Counted from the first letter of the stretch, positions 26,982 to 35,845 are shown. The stretch: 64,000 nt of DNA from an uncultured Dysgonomonas sp. (GCF_934668725.1 NZ_CAKUOF010000007.1:62001-126000), one strand, 5' to 3'. A program made the numbers and translations. The notes: generated by a model not told the origin, from the sequence alone.

Positions 26982-28274
26982 TTATTTTGCAATCAGTAAA
27001 TAGTAGTTTTTCTTTCCTTTTTGAGCCAAAATATATTTACCGTCAATAAGATACGAATGATCAATAATTTCATCAGAATTTTCCAATTTATTCTTATTTA
27101 TCATAACTCCTCCCGCTTGCACCATCTTACGCATCTCTCCCTTCGAAGGAAAAACAGCTGTTACCTGCGTCAGTAAATCGATTACGGGGATTCCATCTTC
27201 TAATTCCACTTTACTTACTTCAAATTGAGGAACACCTTCAAAAACCTGCAATAAAGTTTCTTCATCCAATGTTTTCAAAGTGTCGGCAGTAGAACTCCCA
27301 AACAATATACCCGAAGCATTTACTGCGGCATCATAATCTTCTCTGGAGTGAACCATTACTGTTAATTCCTCAGCAAGCTTCTTTTGCAAAGGACGAAGGT
27401 GAGGGGCTTCCTGCTGAGCAATAACCAAAGCATCAATCTCCTCTTTCGATAAGGACGTAAATATTTTTATATATCGTGCAGCATCCTCGTCGCTGACATT
27501 CATCCAAAATTGATAGAACTTATACGGAGAGGTGTAACGGCGATCCAGCCAAACATTTCCAGATTCGGTTTTTCCGAATTTGGTTCCATCTGCTTTTGTA
27601 ATCAAAGGACATACCAAAGCAAAAGCTTCACCTCCGGTTTTGCGACGGATCAACTCTGTACCGGTAGTTATATTTCCCCACTGATCCGATCCCCCCATCT
27701 GGATACGACACCCCAATTCATTATATAAGTGTAAATAATCATATCCCTGTAATAATTGATATGAAAATTCGGTAAATGACATCCCTTCCGAAGATTCACC
27801 ATTTAATCTTTTCTTTACCGAGTCTTTCGCCATCATATAGTTTACTGTAATATGCTTACCTATATCGCGAATAAAATCAAGAAAAGTAAAATCTTTCATC
27901 CAATCATAATTGTTTACCAACAAAGCTTTATTAGGTTTATCCGATTCAAAATCCAAGAATTTTGCCAATTGCTTTTTGATACTCTCCTGATTGTGGCGTA
28001 ATGTTTCTTCGTCAAGTAAATTTCTCTCTTGCGATTTCATAGATGGATCACCAATCATACCTGTCGCTCCGCCTATCAAAGCAATAGGACGGTGCCCTGC
28101 ACGCTGAAAGTGTTTCAAAATCATCACTCCTACAAGGTGACCAATATGCAATGAATCGGCAGTAGGATCGATCCCAAGGTATCCCGAGGTCAATTCTTTT
28201 TGTAGCTGTTCTTCTGTACCCGGCATAATTTCTTGAATCATACCACGCCATCTTAATTCTTCAACAAAGTTCAT
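26982..28274 (-). CDS. tyrS: tyrosyl-tRNA synthetase
   Basis: 430 residues, class Ic synthetase that charges tRNA-Tyr. Contains the HIGH motif in DPTADSLHIGHLVGV (about residue 45), the tyrosine-binding stretch QLLQGYDYLHLYNELGCRIQMGGSDQWGN, the KMSKS-like loop KFGKTESGN, and a C-terminal S4 RNA-binding domain (from about 355: IPVIDLLTQV...MRKMVQAGGVMINK). Complete and of normal length. Own -7 box TACTTTTG at 28305-28298 on the minus strand. Confidence 0.97.
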   Translation of the reverse strand: MNFVEELRWRGMIQEIMPGTEEQLQKELTSGYLGIDPTADSLHIGHLVGVMILKHFQRAGHRPIALIGGATGMIGDPSMKSQERNLLDEETLRHNQESIKKQLAKFLDFESDKPNKALLVNNYDWMKDFTFLDFIRDIGKHITVNYMMAKDSVKKRLNGESSEGMSFTEFSYQLLQGYDYLHLYNELGCRIQMGGSDQWGNITTGTELIRRKTGGEAFALVCPLITKADGTKFGKTESGNVWLDRRYTSPYKFYQFWMNVSDEDAARYIKIFTSLSKEEIDALVIAQQEAPHLRPLQKKLAEELTVMVHSREDYDAAVNASGILFGSSTADTLKTLDEETLLQVFEGVPQFEVSKVELEDGIPVIDLLTQVTAVFPSKGEMRKMVQAGGVMINKNKLENSDEIIDHSYLIDGKYILAQKGKKNYYLLIAK

Positions 28275-28297
28275 CTATATATATTTATTGTTTTTCA

Positions 28298-28305
28298 CAA
28301 AAGTA
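28298..28305 (-). promoter_or_regulatory. -7 box for tyrS
   Basis: TACTTTTG on the minus strand (matches TAnnTTTG), 24 bases before the tyrS start codon. Confidence 0.5.
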
Positions 28306-28407
28306 CGACTTCTTTTTGATTCTAAAAAAGTATGTGCTGATAAAACAAAAGCAACCTACATGCAGCTACAATGTTTACAAAAGGATTCTCATTCTAAAAA
28401 TATTTTC

Positions 28408-28415
28408 TATATTTG
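28408..28415 (+). promoter_or_regulatory. -7 box for the GA-tract leader
   Basis: TATATTTG is a full match to TAnnTTTG. A transcript starting about 6 bases later would carry the 43-codon leader ORF (28445), both hairpins and, on read-through, the secreted-protein genes. Confidence 0.55.
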
Positions 28416-28444
28416 CATCTGTAGAATAACTATTTACAAAAAGA

Positions 28445-28576
<132 letters not shown>

Positions 28577-28609
28577 CTAAAAACAAGCAGGTTAGTAATA
28601 AAAATATTT

Positions 28610-28636
28610 CAGGCGGATTATTCCGTCTTTTTTTAT
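28610..28636 (+). terminator. terminator-like hairpin 1 in leader
   Basis: AGGCGGA (28611-28617) pairs with TCCGTCT (28622-28628; one G:U) across a TTAT loop, directly followed by a run of Ts to 28634. It lies 35 bases after the leader ORF stop. Confidence 0.65.
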
Positions 28637-28795
28637 TTGCGTGTCTCAAACACACAAAGCTATCATATCAACAATATTTCCCCAATAAATATATTAATAG
28701 TTGTTTTGGTATACACCTTCAAGTAACTGATTTGTTTTTTGTTGTCGTTCTAAATCAGCAAGAAGAAGGCATTCACCCATTGTACAACTATGCAC

Positions 28796-28836
28796 GGCAG
28801 GGGCATGTAGTGATTACATGCTACTGCCTTTTATTT
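28796..28836 (+). terminator. terminator-like hairpin 2, just before the secreted-protein gene
   Basis: GGCAG (28796-28800) pairs with CTGCC (28824-28828) and GCATGTA (28803-28809) with TACATGC (28815-28821), a long stem with a two-base internal mismatch, followed by TTTTATTT. It ends 31 bases before the ATG at 28867, so it would act as an attenuator unless bypassed. Confidence 0.6.
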
Positions 28837-28866
28837 CTAAGTCACACTAAATACATAATAACAACA

Positions 28867-29610
28867 ATGAAAAAAATCGTTTTACTGATAATGGGACTAT
28901 ACTTTATCGGACTAATACAAGCACAAGTGGGAATAAACACTCAATCCCCGCAAGGAGTGTTGCACATTGACCCTCATAGAGATACAAATGGTAGCCTGAA
29001 TATGAGTGATGATGTTACTGTTAATAAGTACGGCAACATTGGTATTGGAACTACAAATCCGCAAAGAAAGCTGGAAATAATCAGCTCAACTCCGGGAGCA
29101 ATCCGGATAGCAGATACAAGCGAGGGGGTTACAAAAGTACTCACCAGCAGTTCAAACGGTTCAGCTACGTGGGTAAATATAATAGGCAGTTGGAATGCTT
29201 CGCTTACCGGAGGAAACCTACCCTACACGACAACAACAGCCTCACGAAAAATCAACTTCACCGGTGGAACTATATCTAACCCCGGTGTTGGTAGCATCAA
29301 CGTAACTAACGGCAGTATAACAGTGCCCTACACAGGAGCTTATAGACTCACCCTATTTGGCACATCACTAATGAACAGAACCAGCGGATATTTTATAGCC
29401 GGATACTATAGTGTAAGAAAAAATAGCAGCAGCATTTGGGGACCTCACTCACTGGGGCACACACAAATATCATCATCACCCTACGTCAGCTACTACTCAT
29501 TTACATACTTGTCTCAAAACGATGTATTAGATGTTTACAGTATAGAAAATTCACCCGGCTATGCAAATGCTGTATCAAACCTAACCCTCTTTGTTGAATT
29601 TGTAAAATAA
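28867..29610 (+). CDS. secreted surface protein with GINT/GIGT head repeats (copy 1)
   Basis: 247 residues from ATG 28867, signal peptide MKKIVLLIMGLYFIGLIQAQ. The frame is open upstream to 28522, so longer starts are possible. After the signal come the short motifs VGINTQSPQGVLHI and GNIGIGTTNPQRKLEI, the repeat unit of Bacteroidetes tail-fibre/adhesin-like proteins. A conserved AIRIADTSEGV...W segment and a C-terminal beta-rich domain follow (from about 150: VPYTGAYRLTLFG ... FTYLSQNDVLDVYS), which looks like a C1q/TNF-type jelly roll (by eye). A surface binding role is likely, partner unknown. The next gene is a paralogue 6 bases downstream. Confidence 0.8.
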   Translation: MKKIVLLIMGLYFIGLIQAQVGINTQSPQGVLHIDPHRDTNGSLNMSDDVTVNKYGNIGIGTTNPQRKLEIISSTPGAIRIADTSEGVTKVLTSSSNGSATWVNIIGSWNASLTGGNLPYTTTTASRKINFTGGTISNPGVGSINVTNGSITVPYTGAYRLTLFGTSLMNRTSGYFIAGYYSVRKNSSSIWGPHSLGHTQISSSPYVSYYSFTYLSQNDVLDVYSIENSPGYANAVSNLTLFVEFVK

Positions 29611-29616
29611 AAAATC

Positions 29617-30393
29617 ATGAATAAAATAATTCTTACATACATTTCACTACTAATGTGCACTATATGCATGGCTCAAATAGGAATCAATACCGAAAATCCG
29701 AAAACACTTCTTCACATAGACGGGGCCTCAACCCCTGCTACAGCTAACCCACCGACAGGCAACATTACCGCGGCTCAGGCCGCAGATGATATAGTGGTTA
29801 CAAATCAGGGAAGTGTAGGAATAGGAACCATAATCCCCACAACAAAACTGGATATTATCAGCCAATCGGCAGGAGGGGCAATAAGAATAGCAGACACTAC
29901 GGAGGGAGTAGGCAAAATGCTCGTATCAGATGCAAACAGAGTAGGTACTTGGGGTTCGGTTATAGGGTCATGGTTTGCCATACTCAACGGTAGCTGGCCT
30001 ATAACTTATCAGACATCGACCACAATTCGCCAATTAACCAACTTCACCACAAGTGTAATCTCAAATGCTTTACAAGGAAGCATAAATAGCAGTACGGGAA
30101 CTATTCAGGTTCCGTACTCGGGAAGATACAGGGTTACTATAACCGGGCACTGGGGAACAAACAGAGTAGGTAACAATCCTTACCTCGTTGCTCCTCATTT
30201 ATATGTAAATGGAACTTCGGCATGGAATGGAGGTATTATAGGATACAGTAACAATTGGGGAATAAGTCCAACCTTTGTTTCTATTTTAACTTTTACTGCA
30301 GGGAGCAATATTACGGTATGGACTGACGAAACCAGCACGAGCAATGCAAATATGGTAGATCAATGTTCTCTAATTCTCGAATTTATTCAATAA
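29617..30393 (+). CDS. secreted surface protein with GINT/GIGT head repeats (copy 2)
   Basis: 258 residues, signal peptide MNKIILTYISLLMCTICMAQ. Same plan as copy 1: IGINTENPKTLLHID, SVGIGTIIPTTKLDI, AIRIADTTEGVGKMLVSD, GSVIGSW, then a beta-rich C-terminal domain with IQVPYSGRYRVTITG and FTAGSNITVWTDE. The pair is clearly a tandem duplication that has diverged most in the C-terminal half, the likely binding domain. It would be co-transcribed with copy 1 and hence fall under the same leader. A terminator follows at 30417-30449. Confidence 0.8.
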   Translation: MNKIILTYISLLMCTICMAQIGINTENPKTLLHIDGASTPATANPPTGNITAAQAADDIVVTNQGSVGIGTIIPTTKLDIISQSAGGAIRIADTTEGVGKMLVSDANRVGTWGSVIGSWFAILNGSWPITYQTSTTIRQLTNFTTSVISNALQGSINSSTGTIQVPYSGRYRVTITGHWGTNRVGNNPYLVAPHLYVNGTSAWNGGIIGYSNNWGISPTFVSILTFTAGSNITVWTDETSTSNANMVDQCSLILEFIQ

Positions 30394-30416
30394 ATAACAT
30401 ATGAGTAAATCAAATA

Positions 30417-30460
30417 AAATAGGCTACCCCATTCTGGAGCAGCCTATTTCTTATTTTATC
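30417..30460 (+). terminator. bidirectional terminator between surface-protein pair and rplI
   Basis: AAATAGGCT (30417-30425) pairs with AGCCTATTT (30441-30449), with extra inner pairing CCCCA/TGGAG. A U-rich tract lies on both sides. Confidence 0.75.
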
Positions 30461-30470
30461 TAAAAGATCC

Positions 30471-30914
30471 TTATTCCGAAACTACTTCGAAAGGAATTTC
30501 TACCGACACTTCTTTATGAAGTTTAAGCAGAGCTTTATAAGAACCAACTTCTTTTACAGCTTCTTTAATAACGATTACCTTACGGTCAACATTATAGCCT
30601 TTCTTTTCTAGGGCTTCAGCTATTTGAATATTAGTAACAGATCCGAAAATTGTTCCTGTTGAACTTGTTTTTGCACCTACCGATAGAGTAACGCCTTCAA
30701 GTTTAGCAGCAAGGTCTTGCGCATCTTGTTTGATTTTCTCTAATTTATGAGCACGTTGTTTCAAGTTTTCAGCCAACATCTTTTTTGCAGATTCTGTAGC
30801 TATCACAGCTTTTCCCTGTGGCAAAAGGTAGTTACGTCCATAACCATCCTTTACAGTTATTACATCGTCTTTGTAACCAAGATTGGCAACGTCTTCTTTT
30901 AATATAACTTGCAT
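30471..30914 (-). CDS. rplI: 50S ribosomal protein L9
   Basis: 147 residues, normal length. It begins MQVILKEDVANLGYKDDVITVKDGYGRNYLLPQGKA, the L9 N-terminal domain with its signature, then the long connecting helix (about 45-75) and the C-terminal domain. L9 binds 23S rRNA domain V at the base of the L1 stalk. Last gene of the rpsF-rpsR-rplI operon, 22 bases after rpsR. Confidence 0.98.
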   Translation of the reverse strand: MQVILKEDVANLGYKDDVITVKDGYGRNYLLPQGKAVIATESAKKMLAENLKQRAHKLEKIKQDAQDLAAKLEGVTLSVGAKTSSTGTIFGSVTNIQIAEALEKKGYNVDRKVIVIKEAVKEVGSYKALLKLHKEVSVEIPFEVVSE

Positions 30915-30936
30915 ATCTTTTTCCTCCTTTTTTTAA

Positions 30937-31203
30937 TTATTTCATCATATCAGTAACGTAAGGAAGCAATGCCAAGTGACGAGATCTCTTAACAGCTTGC
31001 GCTATACGACGTTGAAACTTCAACGATGTTCCAGTAATACGACGAGGCAAAATTTTACCTTGTTCATTTAAGAATTTTTTCAAGAATTCTGGATCTTTGT
31101 AATCGATATACTTGATACCATTCTTTTTGAAACGGCAATATTTTTTCTTCTTCACATCCACTGAAGGGGGAGTCAAATATCTGATTTCTGATTGTTGTGC
31201 CAT
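30937..31203 (-). CDS. rpsR: 30S ribosomal protein S18
   Basis: 88 residues with the S18 core KKKYCRFKKNGIKYIDYKDPEFLKKFLNEQGKILPRRITGTS and QRRIAQAVKRSRHLALLPY. It pairs with S6 in the platform of the 30S subunit. Starts 2 bases after rpsF ends. No ssb gene lies between rpsF and rpsR, unlike many Firmicutes. Confidence 0.98.
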   Translation of the reverse strand: MAQQSEIRYLTPPSVDVKKKKYCRFKKNGIKYIDYKDPEFLKKFLNEQGKILPRRITGTSLKFQRRIAQAVKRSRHLALLPYVTDMMK

Positions 31204-31205
31204 GA

Positions 31206-31553
31206 TTAATTTTCTTTTTTAGTTGTTGATCTAAGATTTCTTCTTTTTTCAGCATACTGATGAGCATACTTGTCCTGACGGAAAGTTAAGAAACGAATAA
31301 CTTTTTCGTCGCGACGAAATTGTAGTTCTAACTTAGCAATTACCGAAGGATCTGCATCAAACTCAACAAATGCGTAAAATCCTGTAGATTTTTTTTGAAT
31401 AGGATAAGCTAATTTCTTTAGCCCCCAATTCTCCTCACTAACAATCGTAGCACCTTCATCAGTCAGAATGCCTTTGAATTTTTCTACCGCTTCCTTCATC
31501 TGAACATCAGACAAAACGGGAGTCAAAATGAAAACGGTTTCGTAATGATTCAT
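31206..31553 (-). CDS. rpsF: 30S ribosomal protein S6
   Basis: 115 residues: NHYETVFILTPVLSDVQMKEAVEKF and YPIQKKSTGFYAFVEFDADP are the S6 signature, with a basic C-terminal tail. First gene of the operon, driven by a well-formed promoter (31600-31630 on the minus strand). Confidence 0.98.
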   Translation of the reverse strand: MNHYETVFILTPVLSDVQMKEAVEKFKGILTDEGATIVSEENWGLKKLAYPIQKKSTGFYAFVEFDADPSVIAKLELQFRRDEKVIRFLTFRQDKYAHQYAEKRRNLRSTTKKEN

Positions 31554-31599
31554 AAATAATTTAATATAAACTTGTTAAACAATAAAGTTTTTCGAGCCG

Positions 31600-31630
31600 C
31601 AAAGGTAAGATAATATGATCTAAAAACAAA
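31600..31630 (-). promoter_or_regulatory. promoter of rpsF-rpsR-rplI
   Basis: On the minus strand TTTG (31630-31627), a 19-base spacer and TACCTTTG (31607-31600): an exact -33/-7 pair of the Bacteroidetes sigma factor. Confidence 0.75.
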
Positions 31631-31668
31631 ATATGAAGTTAAATATTTCATCTAATCTAAAGATATTA

Positions 31669-31676
31669 TACCTTTG
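31669..31676 (+). promoter_or_regulatory. -7 box for the marR-type gene
   Basis: TACCTTTG, divergent from the rpsF promoter. It places the transcript start near 31683 and so supports the ATG at 31716 as the true start. Confidence 0.55.
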
Positions 31677-31715
31677 CGAAACATCTGGACAATAATTAAA
31701 GGGAGAAACAAAGAC

Positions 31716-32180
31716 ATGAATCAGGAGAACGAAAATAGCGAATTAATAGAATTGGAGTATATTTTCCCAATCATAAATGGAAAGGTATCAATGGCTATTA
31801 ACAGAAAAATGTACCGCAATTTCCGGAAACACGGTTTAGATATTACACCGGAACAATGGACAGTTCTTTCATTCTTATGGCGCCAGGATGGTGTTTCGCA
31901 ACAAACATTGTGCGATGCAACATTCAAAGACAAACCCAGTATGACCCGCCTAGTCGACAACCTCACCAAATTAGAATTGGTAGAACGCAGATCAACCCCG
32001 GCAGACAGGAGATCAAACCAAATATATTTAACGGAAAAAGGGCTAAGCATTAAAGAAAAGGCAAATGAAGCTGTTAATGAAACTATGCAATATGCTTTTG
32101 CCGGGATAGACAAGGAAGGCCTCAACCAAGTTCGCTCAATGTTAAAGATCGTCTTCAATAACATACAAGAAACACTCTAA
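31716..32180 (+). CDS. MarR-family transcriptional regulator
   Basis: 154 residues from the ATG at 31716 (MNQENENSELIELEYIFP), preceded by AAGGGAG 12-17 bases upstream. An upstream ATG at 31674 overlaps the -7 box and is unlikely. Winged helix: ITPEQWTVLSFLWRQDGVSQQTLCDATFKDKPSMTRLVDNLTKLELVERRSTPADRRSNQIYLTEKGL, with the DRR wing motif typical of MarR. Ligand unknown. It is divergent from the ribosomal operon and has no obvious target beside it. Confidence 0.9.
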   Translation: MNQENENSELIELEYIFPIINGKVSMAINRKMYRNFRKHGLDITPEQWTVLSFLWRQDGVSQQTLCDATFKDKPSMTRLVDNLTKLELVERRSTPADRRSNQIYLTEKGLSIKEKANEAVNETMQYAFAGIDKEGLNQVRSMLKIVFNNIQETL

Positions 32181-32226
32181 AGTACAGAAATTAGAGATAT
32201 TAAACAACAATAGGCTAGAATATAAA

Positions 32227-32260
32227 ATAAGCCGGAGATGATCAATTATCTCCGGCTTAT
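32227..32260 (+). terminator. hairpin after marR-type gene
   Basis: Perfect 13-bp stem ATAAGCCGGAGAT (32227-32239) with 32248-32260. The T-run is weak, but the stem is GC-rich and lies between converging genes. Confidence 0.6.
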
Positions 32261-32372
32261 CTTATATATCTAAATGACAAAGCACAACATTTTATCCCTG
32301 TTTCGCTTGGCAAATAATAAACAATTCTTCGAATCTACTATAAACCAGCTGATTATTAAAAAAACCGGAAAC

Positions 32373-32759
32373 TTATTTATAGCTATCAAGCACTTTAAGT
32401 ACTTCATCTTTGCTGTATACACCAACAAGCCTTTGTACCTCTTTACCGTCTTTATAGATAATCATCGTGGGAATTGTAGGCACATTTTTAGTTCTGACGA
32501 AAGCTTTATAATCATCAACATTCAACTTCCCTACCTTAACATCTGTTTCTTCAGCAATTTGCTTTAAAACAGGTTCCATTTTACGACAAGGACCACACCA
32601 AACAGCCCAATAGTCTACAAGCACCAATCCTTTAGACACCTCCTGTTCATATGACTTGGCAGTAAGCGTAATTATCTTTCCGGAATTATCACTTTTATTC
32701 TGAGCAAAAACAATAGCAGACAACGAGAGTAAAATTGTTAAAAAAAAACTTTTTTTCAT
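32373..32759 (-). CDS. exported thioredoxin-family protein
   Basis: 128 residues. Signal peptide (MKKSFFLTILLSLSAIVFAQ), then a full thioredoxin fold with active site WCGPCRKM and the cis-proline region VPTIPTMIIYKDG. It probably acts in the periplasm on protein disulfides, possibly receiving electrons from the DsbD-like protein encoded at 35886 (inference). Single gene. Confidence 0.93.
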   Translation of the reverse strand: MKKSFFLTILLSLSAIVFAQNKSDNSGKIITLTAKSYEQEVSKGLVLVDYWAVWCGPCRKMEPVLKQIAEETDVKVGKLNVDDYKAFVRTKNVPTIPTMIIYKDGKEVQRLVGVYSKDEVLKVLDSYK

Positions 32760-32789
32760 TTGAATAAATTGATATTTTTTTGATTAAAA

Positions 32790-32820
32790 AGAGTCACATT
32801 GATTACTCAAGTGTGACTCT
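32790..32820 (-). terminator. terminator of the ECF sigma gene
   Basis: AGAGTCACA (32820-32812 on the minus strand) pairs with TGTGACTCT (32798-32790), followed by Ts. Confidence 0.7.
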
Positions 32821-32865
32821 CATTATATTTATTTATAAAGGTAGTATAAATAGCAACAGGTATAC

Positions 32866-33399
32866 TTATTCTCTGTCTTGAAATTTATAATCCTTCAACA
32901 TTTCCTGTAATCTTTTACGAGCAAAGAAGATACGACTTTTAACAGTACCAATAGGTAAAGATAGAGTCTGAGCTATTTCTTCATACTTATACCCTGAAAC
33001 ATGCATAGTAAAAGGAACTTTATATTCATCAGAAAAACTGTTAATAGACTTTGTTATCTCAGCAATAGTATATGCTCCTTCGGGTGTATCAAAACCTGAA
33101 TCTTGTGGCAAATTAAGGTGATAAAGATTTTCTGTTTGATCTACAACTGTTTGTGTACGAACTATACGCCTATAGTTATTCACAAAGATATTGTGCATAA
33201 TTGTAAATACCCATCCTTTGAAATTTACGTTTTCGTAATATTTCTCTTTATTATCTAATGCACGAAGTGTTGTTTCTTGTAGTAAATCTTTTGCCTCTTC
33301 TCTGTTTGTAGTCAAGGTCAGAGCAAAATTCATCATATTGTTTTGAAGTGCAATCAATTTGCCTTCGAAGCCGTTTGCGTTGTTTTCTTCTTTTTTCAT
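32866..33399 (-). CDS. ECF-type RNA polymerase sigma factor
   Basis: 177 residues. Region 2: MNFALTLTTNREEAKDLLQETTLRAL with FKGWVFTIMHNIFVNNYRR; region 4: YKVPFTMHVSGYKYEEIAQTLSLPIGTVKSRIFFARKRLQEML. No anti-sigma gene follows; the downstream neighbour is the thioredoxin gene behind a terminator. This resembles the stand-alone, stress-related ECF sigma factors of Bacteroidetes (EcfO-like group), but its regulon is not visible here. Confidence 0.92.
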   Translation of the reverse strand: MKKEENNANGFEGKLIALQNNMMNFALTLTTNREEAKDLLQETTLRALDNKEKYYENVNFKGWVFTIMHNIFVNNYRRIVRTQTVVDQTENLYHLNLPQDSGFDTPEGAYTIAEITKSINSFSDEYKVPFTMHVSGYKYEEIAQTLSLPIGTVKSRIFFARKRLQEMLKDYKFQDRE

Positions 33400-33757
33400 A
33401 ACCGTATGTTTTCTAGTGTTAAAAGATCACCCCGTATACCTATAAGTAAAATATTTGGATAATCCTATAACACAAATATACATTTTTTTTGGACACAAGA
33501 AAACAAAATAAAGTTTTTTTCATTCAACAAAAGTTAATCGTTTTAATTTAAAAACATAAAACACTAACTAACAAACACATAAATAGTGACACAATAATAA
33601 AACAACAAAGACTATAAGACATAAATCTCATCTATAAAAAAATAACCAGAATAGAAATTAATCATGAAAATTTGACAAAATGACAGTCTTACACAAGATG
33701 GCATCTTTTTTGATTTAACTTACATTAGAATTAAAACATAATATAAACTATAACAAC
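33400..33757. other. divergent intergenic region sigma / htpG
   Basis: 358 very AT-rich bases. TATATTTG on the minus strand (33480-33473) is a -7 box for the sigma gene. On the htpG side a TTGACA at 33672-33677 with TGACAGTC nearby could be part of a promoter, but no TAnnTTTG box is seen, so htpG may use another sigma factor or a diverged promoter. No gene is seen. Confidence 0.4.
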
Positions 33758-35659
33758 ATGGAAGAAAAAAAAGGTCATATTGGGGTAACCACAGACAATA
33801 TATTCCCCATTATTAAAAAGTTCTTATACAGCGATCACGAAATTTTCTTGAGAGAATTGGTTTCTAATGCAGTAGATGCAACACAAAAATTAAAAACCCT
33901 ATCATCTCTGGGCGAATTTAAAGGTGAACTTGGAGATATCTCGGTAAGAGTGTCACTGGATAAAGAAAAAGGCACAATAACTATATCGGATCGCGGTATA
34001 GGTATGACTGAAGAGGAGATCAACAAATATATCAACCAGATTGCCCTTTCATCGGCAAATGAGTTTCTCGACAAATACAAAAATGATGCTAATGCAATCA
34101 TAGGACACTTCGGACTCGGATTTTATTCAGCCTTCATGGTCTCAAAACAAGTTGAGATAATCACATTATCCCATAAAGAAGGCTCAGAAGCTGTAAAATG
34201 GAGTTGCGACGGTACTCCCGAATTTACGCTAAGCAAAGCAGATAAAACCGAAAGAGGTACAGACATTATATTATATATAGATGACGAAAACAAAAATTTC
34301 CTTGAAAAAGGTGAAATAGACAAGCTTCTCAAAAAATACTGCCGTTTCCTGCCTATTCCTATCGTATTTGGCAAGAAAACAGAATGGAAAGATGGAAAAT
34401 CTGTAGAAACAGAAGAGGATAACGTAATTAATGACACTACTCCTTTATGGACACGCAAGCCTGCAGACCTGAAAGACGAAGATTATAAGAAATTCTATCA
34501 GGACTTATATCCATTTACCGATGAGCCATTGTTCTGGATTCACTTAAATGTTGATTATCCATTTAAATTGACAGGTATTCTTTACTTTCCTACATTGAAA
34601 AGCAATGTAGACCCACATAAGAACAAAATTCAGCTATACTCCAATCAGGTATTCATTACCGATTCGGTAGAAGGTATAGTTCCCGAATTCCTTACTTTGA
34701 TGCATGGCGTTATTGATTCTCCGGACATTCCATTGAATGTTTCGAGATCTTATCTGCAAAGTGATCATAATGTGAAGAAGATATCTTCGCACATCACTAA
34801 AAAAGTCGCAGATCGTCTGGAAGATATTTTCAAGAATGACCGCCCTCAGTTTGAAGAAAAATGGGATAACCTCAAAATATTCATTGAATACGGTATGCTT
34901 ACCGATGAAAAGTTCTATGACCGTGCTCAAAAATTCTGTTTACTAAAGAATACTGATGGTAAAATATTCACATTCGAAGAATACAAAACCTTGATAGCCG
35001 GTAACCAAACCGACAAAGAAGATACAGTGATATATCTGTATACAAACAACAAAGACGAACAGTATTCATATATTAATGCCGCTAAAGATCATGGGTATGA
35101 TGTTCTCCTACTCGACGGGCAATTGGATGTACATTTAGCCGGAATGCTCGAAAGCAAATTTGAAAAAAGCCGCTTTGTTCGTGTAGACAGTGACATTGTA
35201 GATAATCTGATAAAAAAAGAAGATGTTGCGGATGCAAACCTAACAGATAAACAAAAAGAAGAATTGAACGAAACCTTCAAATCTCAATTGCCTAAGATCG
35301 ACAAAACTGAGTTCTCATTCGATTACAAAGCTTTGAATGAACACGTTCAACCTATTCAGATTACACAAAACGAGTACACTCGCCGTATGAAAGAAATGGC
35401 TGCCATGCAAACAGGAATGTCATTCTACGGAGAAATGCCCGATAATTTTACAATGGTTATCAACACCAACCACCCATTGGTAAAACAAATCATTACTGAT
35501 GTAGATGGTAAAGATGCGGAAGCTGCAAGCAAATATGCTTCGGAAACCCCCGTTATCAAACAATTGGTTGATCTGGCATTATTATCAAACAATATGTTGA
35601 AGGGCGAGAGTTTGAGTAATTTCATCAAACGCAGCACCGAACTGATCTCAGGAAAATAA
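33758..35659 (+). CDS. htpG: molecular chaperone HtpG (Hsp90)
   Basis: 633 residues. N-terminal GHKL ATPase domain with FLRELVSNAVDATQKL (Mg-ATP Asn), DRGIGMTEEEI, and IGHFGLGFYSAFMVS lid motif. Middle domain with RGTDIILYID, WTRKPADLKDEDY and GILYFP and SRSYLQSD. C-terminal dimerisation domain. Folds or holds client proteins in the cytosol. Stand-alone gene with a strong terminator at 35710-35743. Confidence 0.97.
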   Translation: MEEKKGHIGVTTDNIFPIIKKFLYSDHEIFLRELVSNAVDATQKLKTLSSLGEFKGELGDISVRVSLDKEKGTITISDRGIGMTEEEINKYINQIALSSANEFLDKYKNDANAIIGHFGLGFYSAFMVSKQVEIITLSHKEGSEAVKWSCDGTPEFTLSKADKTERGTDIILYIDDENKNFLEKGEIDKLLKKYCRFLPIPIVFGKKTEWKDGKSVETEEDNVINDTTPLWTRKPADLKDEDYKKFYQDLYPFTDEPLFWIHLNVDYPFKLTGILYFPTLKSNVDPHKNKIQLYSNQVFITDSVEGIVPEFLTLMHGVIDSPDIPLNVSRSYLQSDHNVKKISSHITKKVADRLEDIFKNDRPQFEEKWDNLKIFIEYGMLTDEKFYDRAQKFCLLKNTDGKIFTFEEYKTLIAGNQTDKEDTVIYLYTNNKDEQYSYINAAKDHGYDVLLLDGQLDVHLAGMLESKFEKSRFVRVDSDIVDNLIKKEDVADANLTDKQKEELNETFKSQLPKIDKTEFSFDYKALNEHVQPIQITQNEYTRRMKEMAAMQTGMSFYGEMPDNFTMVINTNHPLVKQIITDVDGKDAEAASKYASETPVIKQLVDLALLSNNMLKGESLSNFIKRSTELISGK

Positions 35660-35709
35660 AGGTCTTTTCTTACCTACATATAATTATATAGGATACTCCA
35701 TATATAATG

Positions 35710-35743
35710 AATAGCTGATCGGAATCCGATCAGCTATTTTTTT
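35710..35743 (+). terminator. terminator of htpG
   Basis: Perfect 13-bp stem AATAGCTGATCGG (35710-35722) with 35726-35738 and a run of Ts to 35743. Confidence 0.9.
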
Positions 35744-35845
35744 ATTCCGATTCACCCTATTATCTCAAAAAACTAAAAAAACAGAGTATATATCTTAATC
35801 AATATAAAAATTGACAAACAGAGAATCATCCTATATACATTTTAT

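Noticed and set aside
28732..28866. TTG at 28732 as ordinary start of surface protein copy 1
   Set aside because: A normal signal peptide begins at ATG 28867; the longer start is treated only in the context of the open upstream frame.
31674..31715. ATG at 31674 as marR start
   Set aside because: It overlaps the -7 box TACCTTTG, so it would not be in the transcript.
32274..32567. 97-codon plus-strand frame
   Set aside because: It is antisense to the thioredoxin gene, which has a clear active site and signal peptide.
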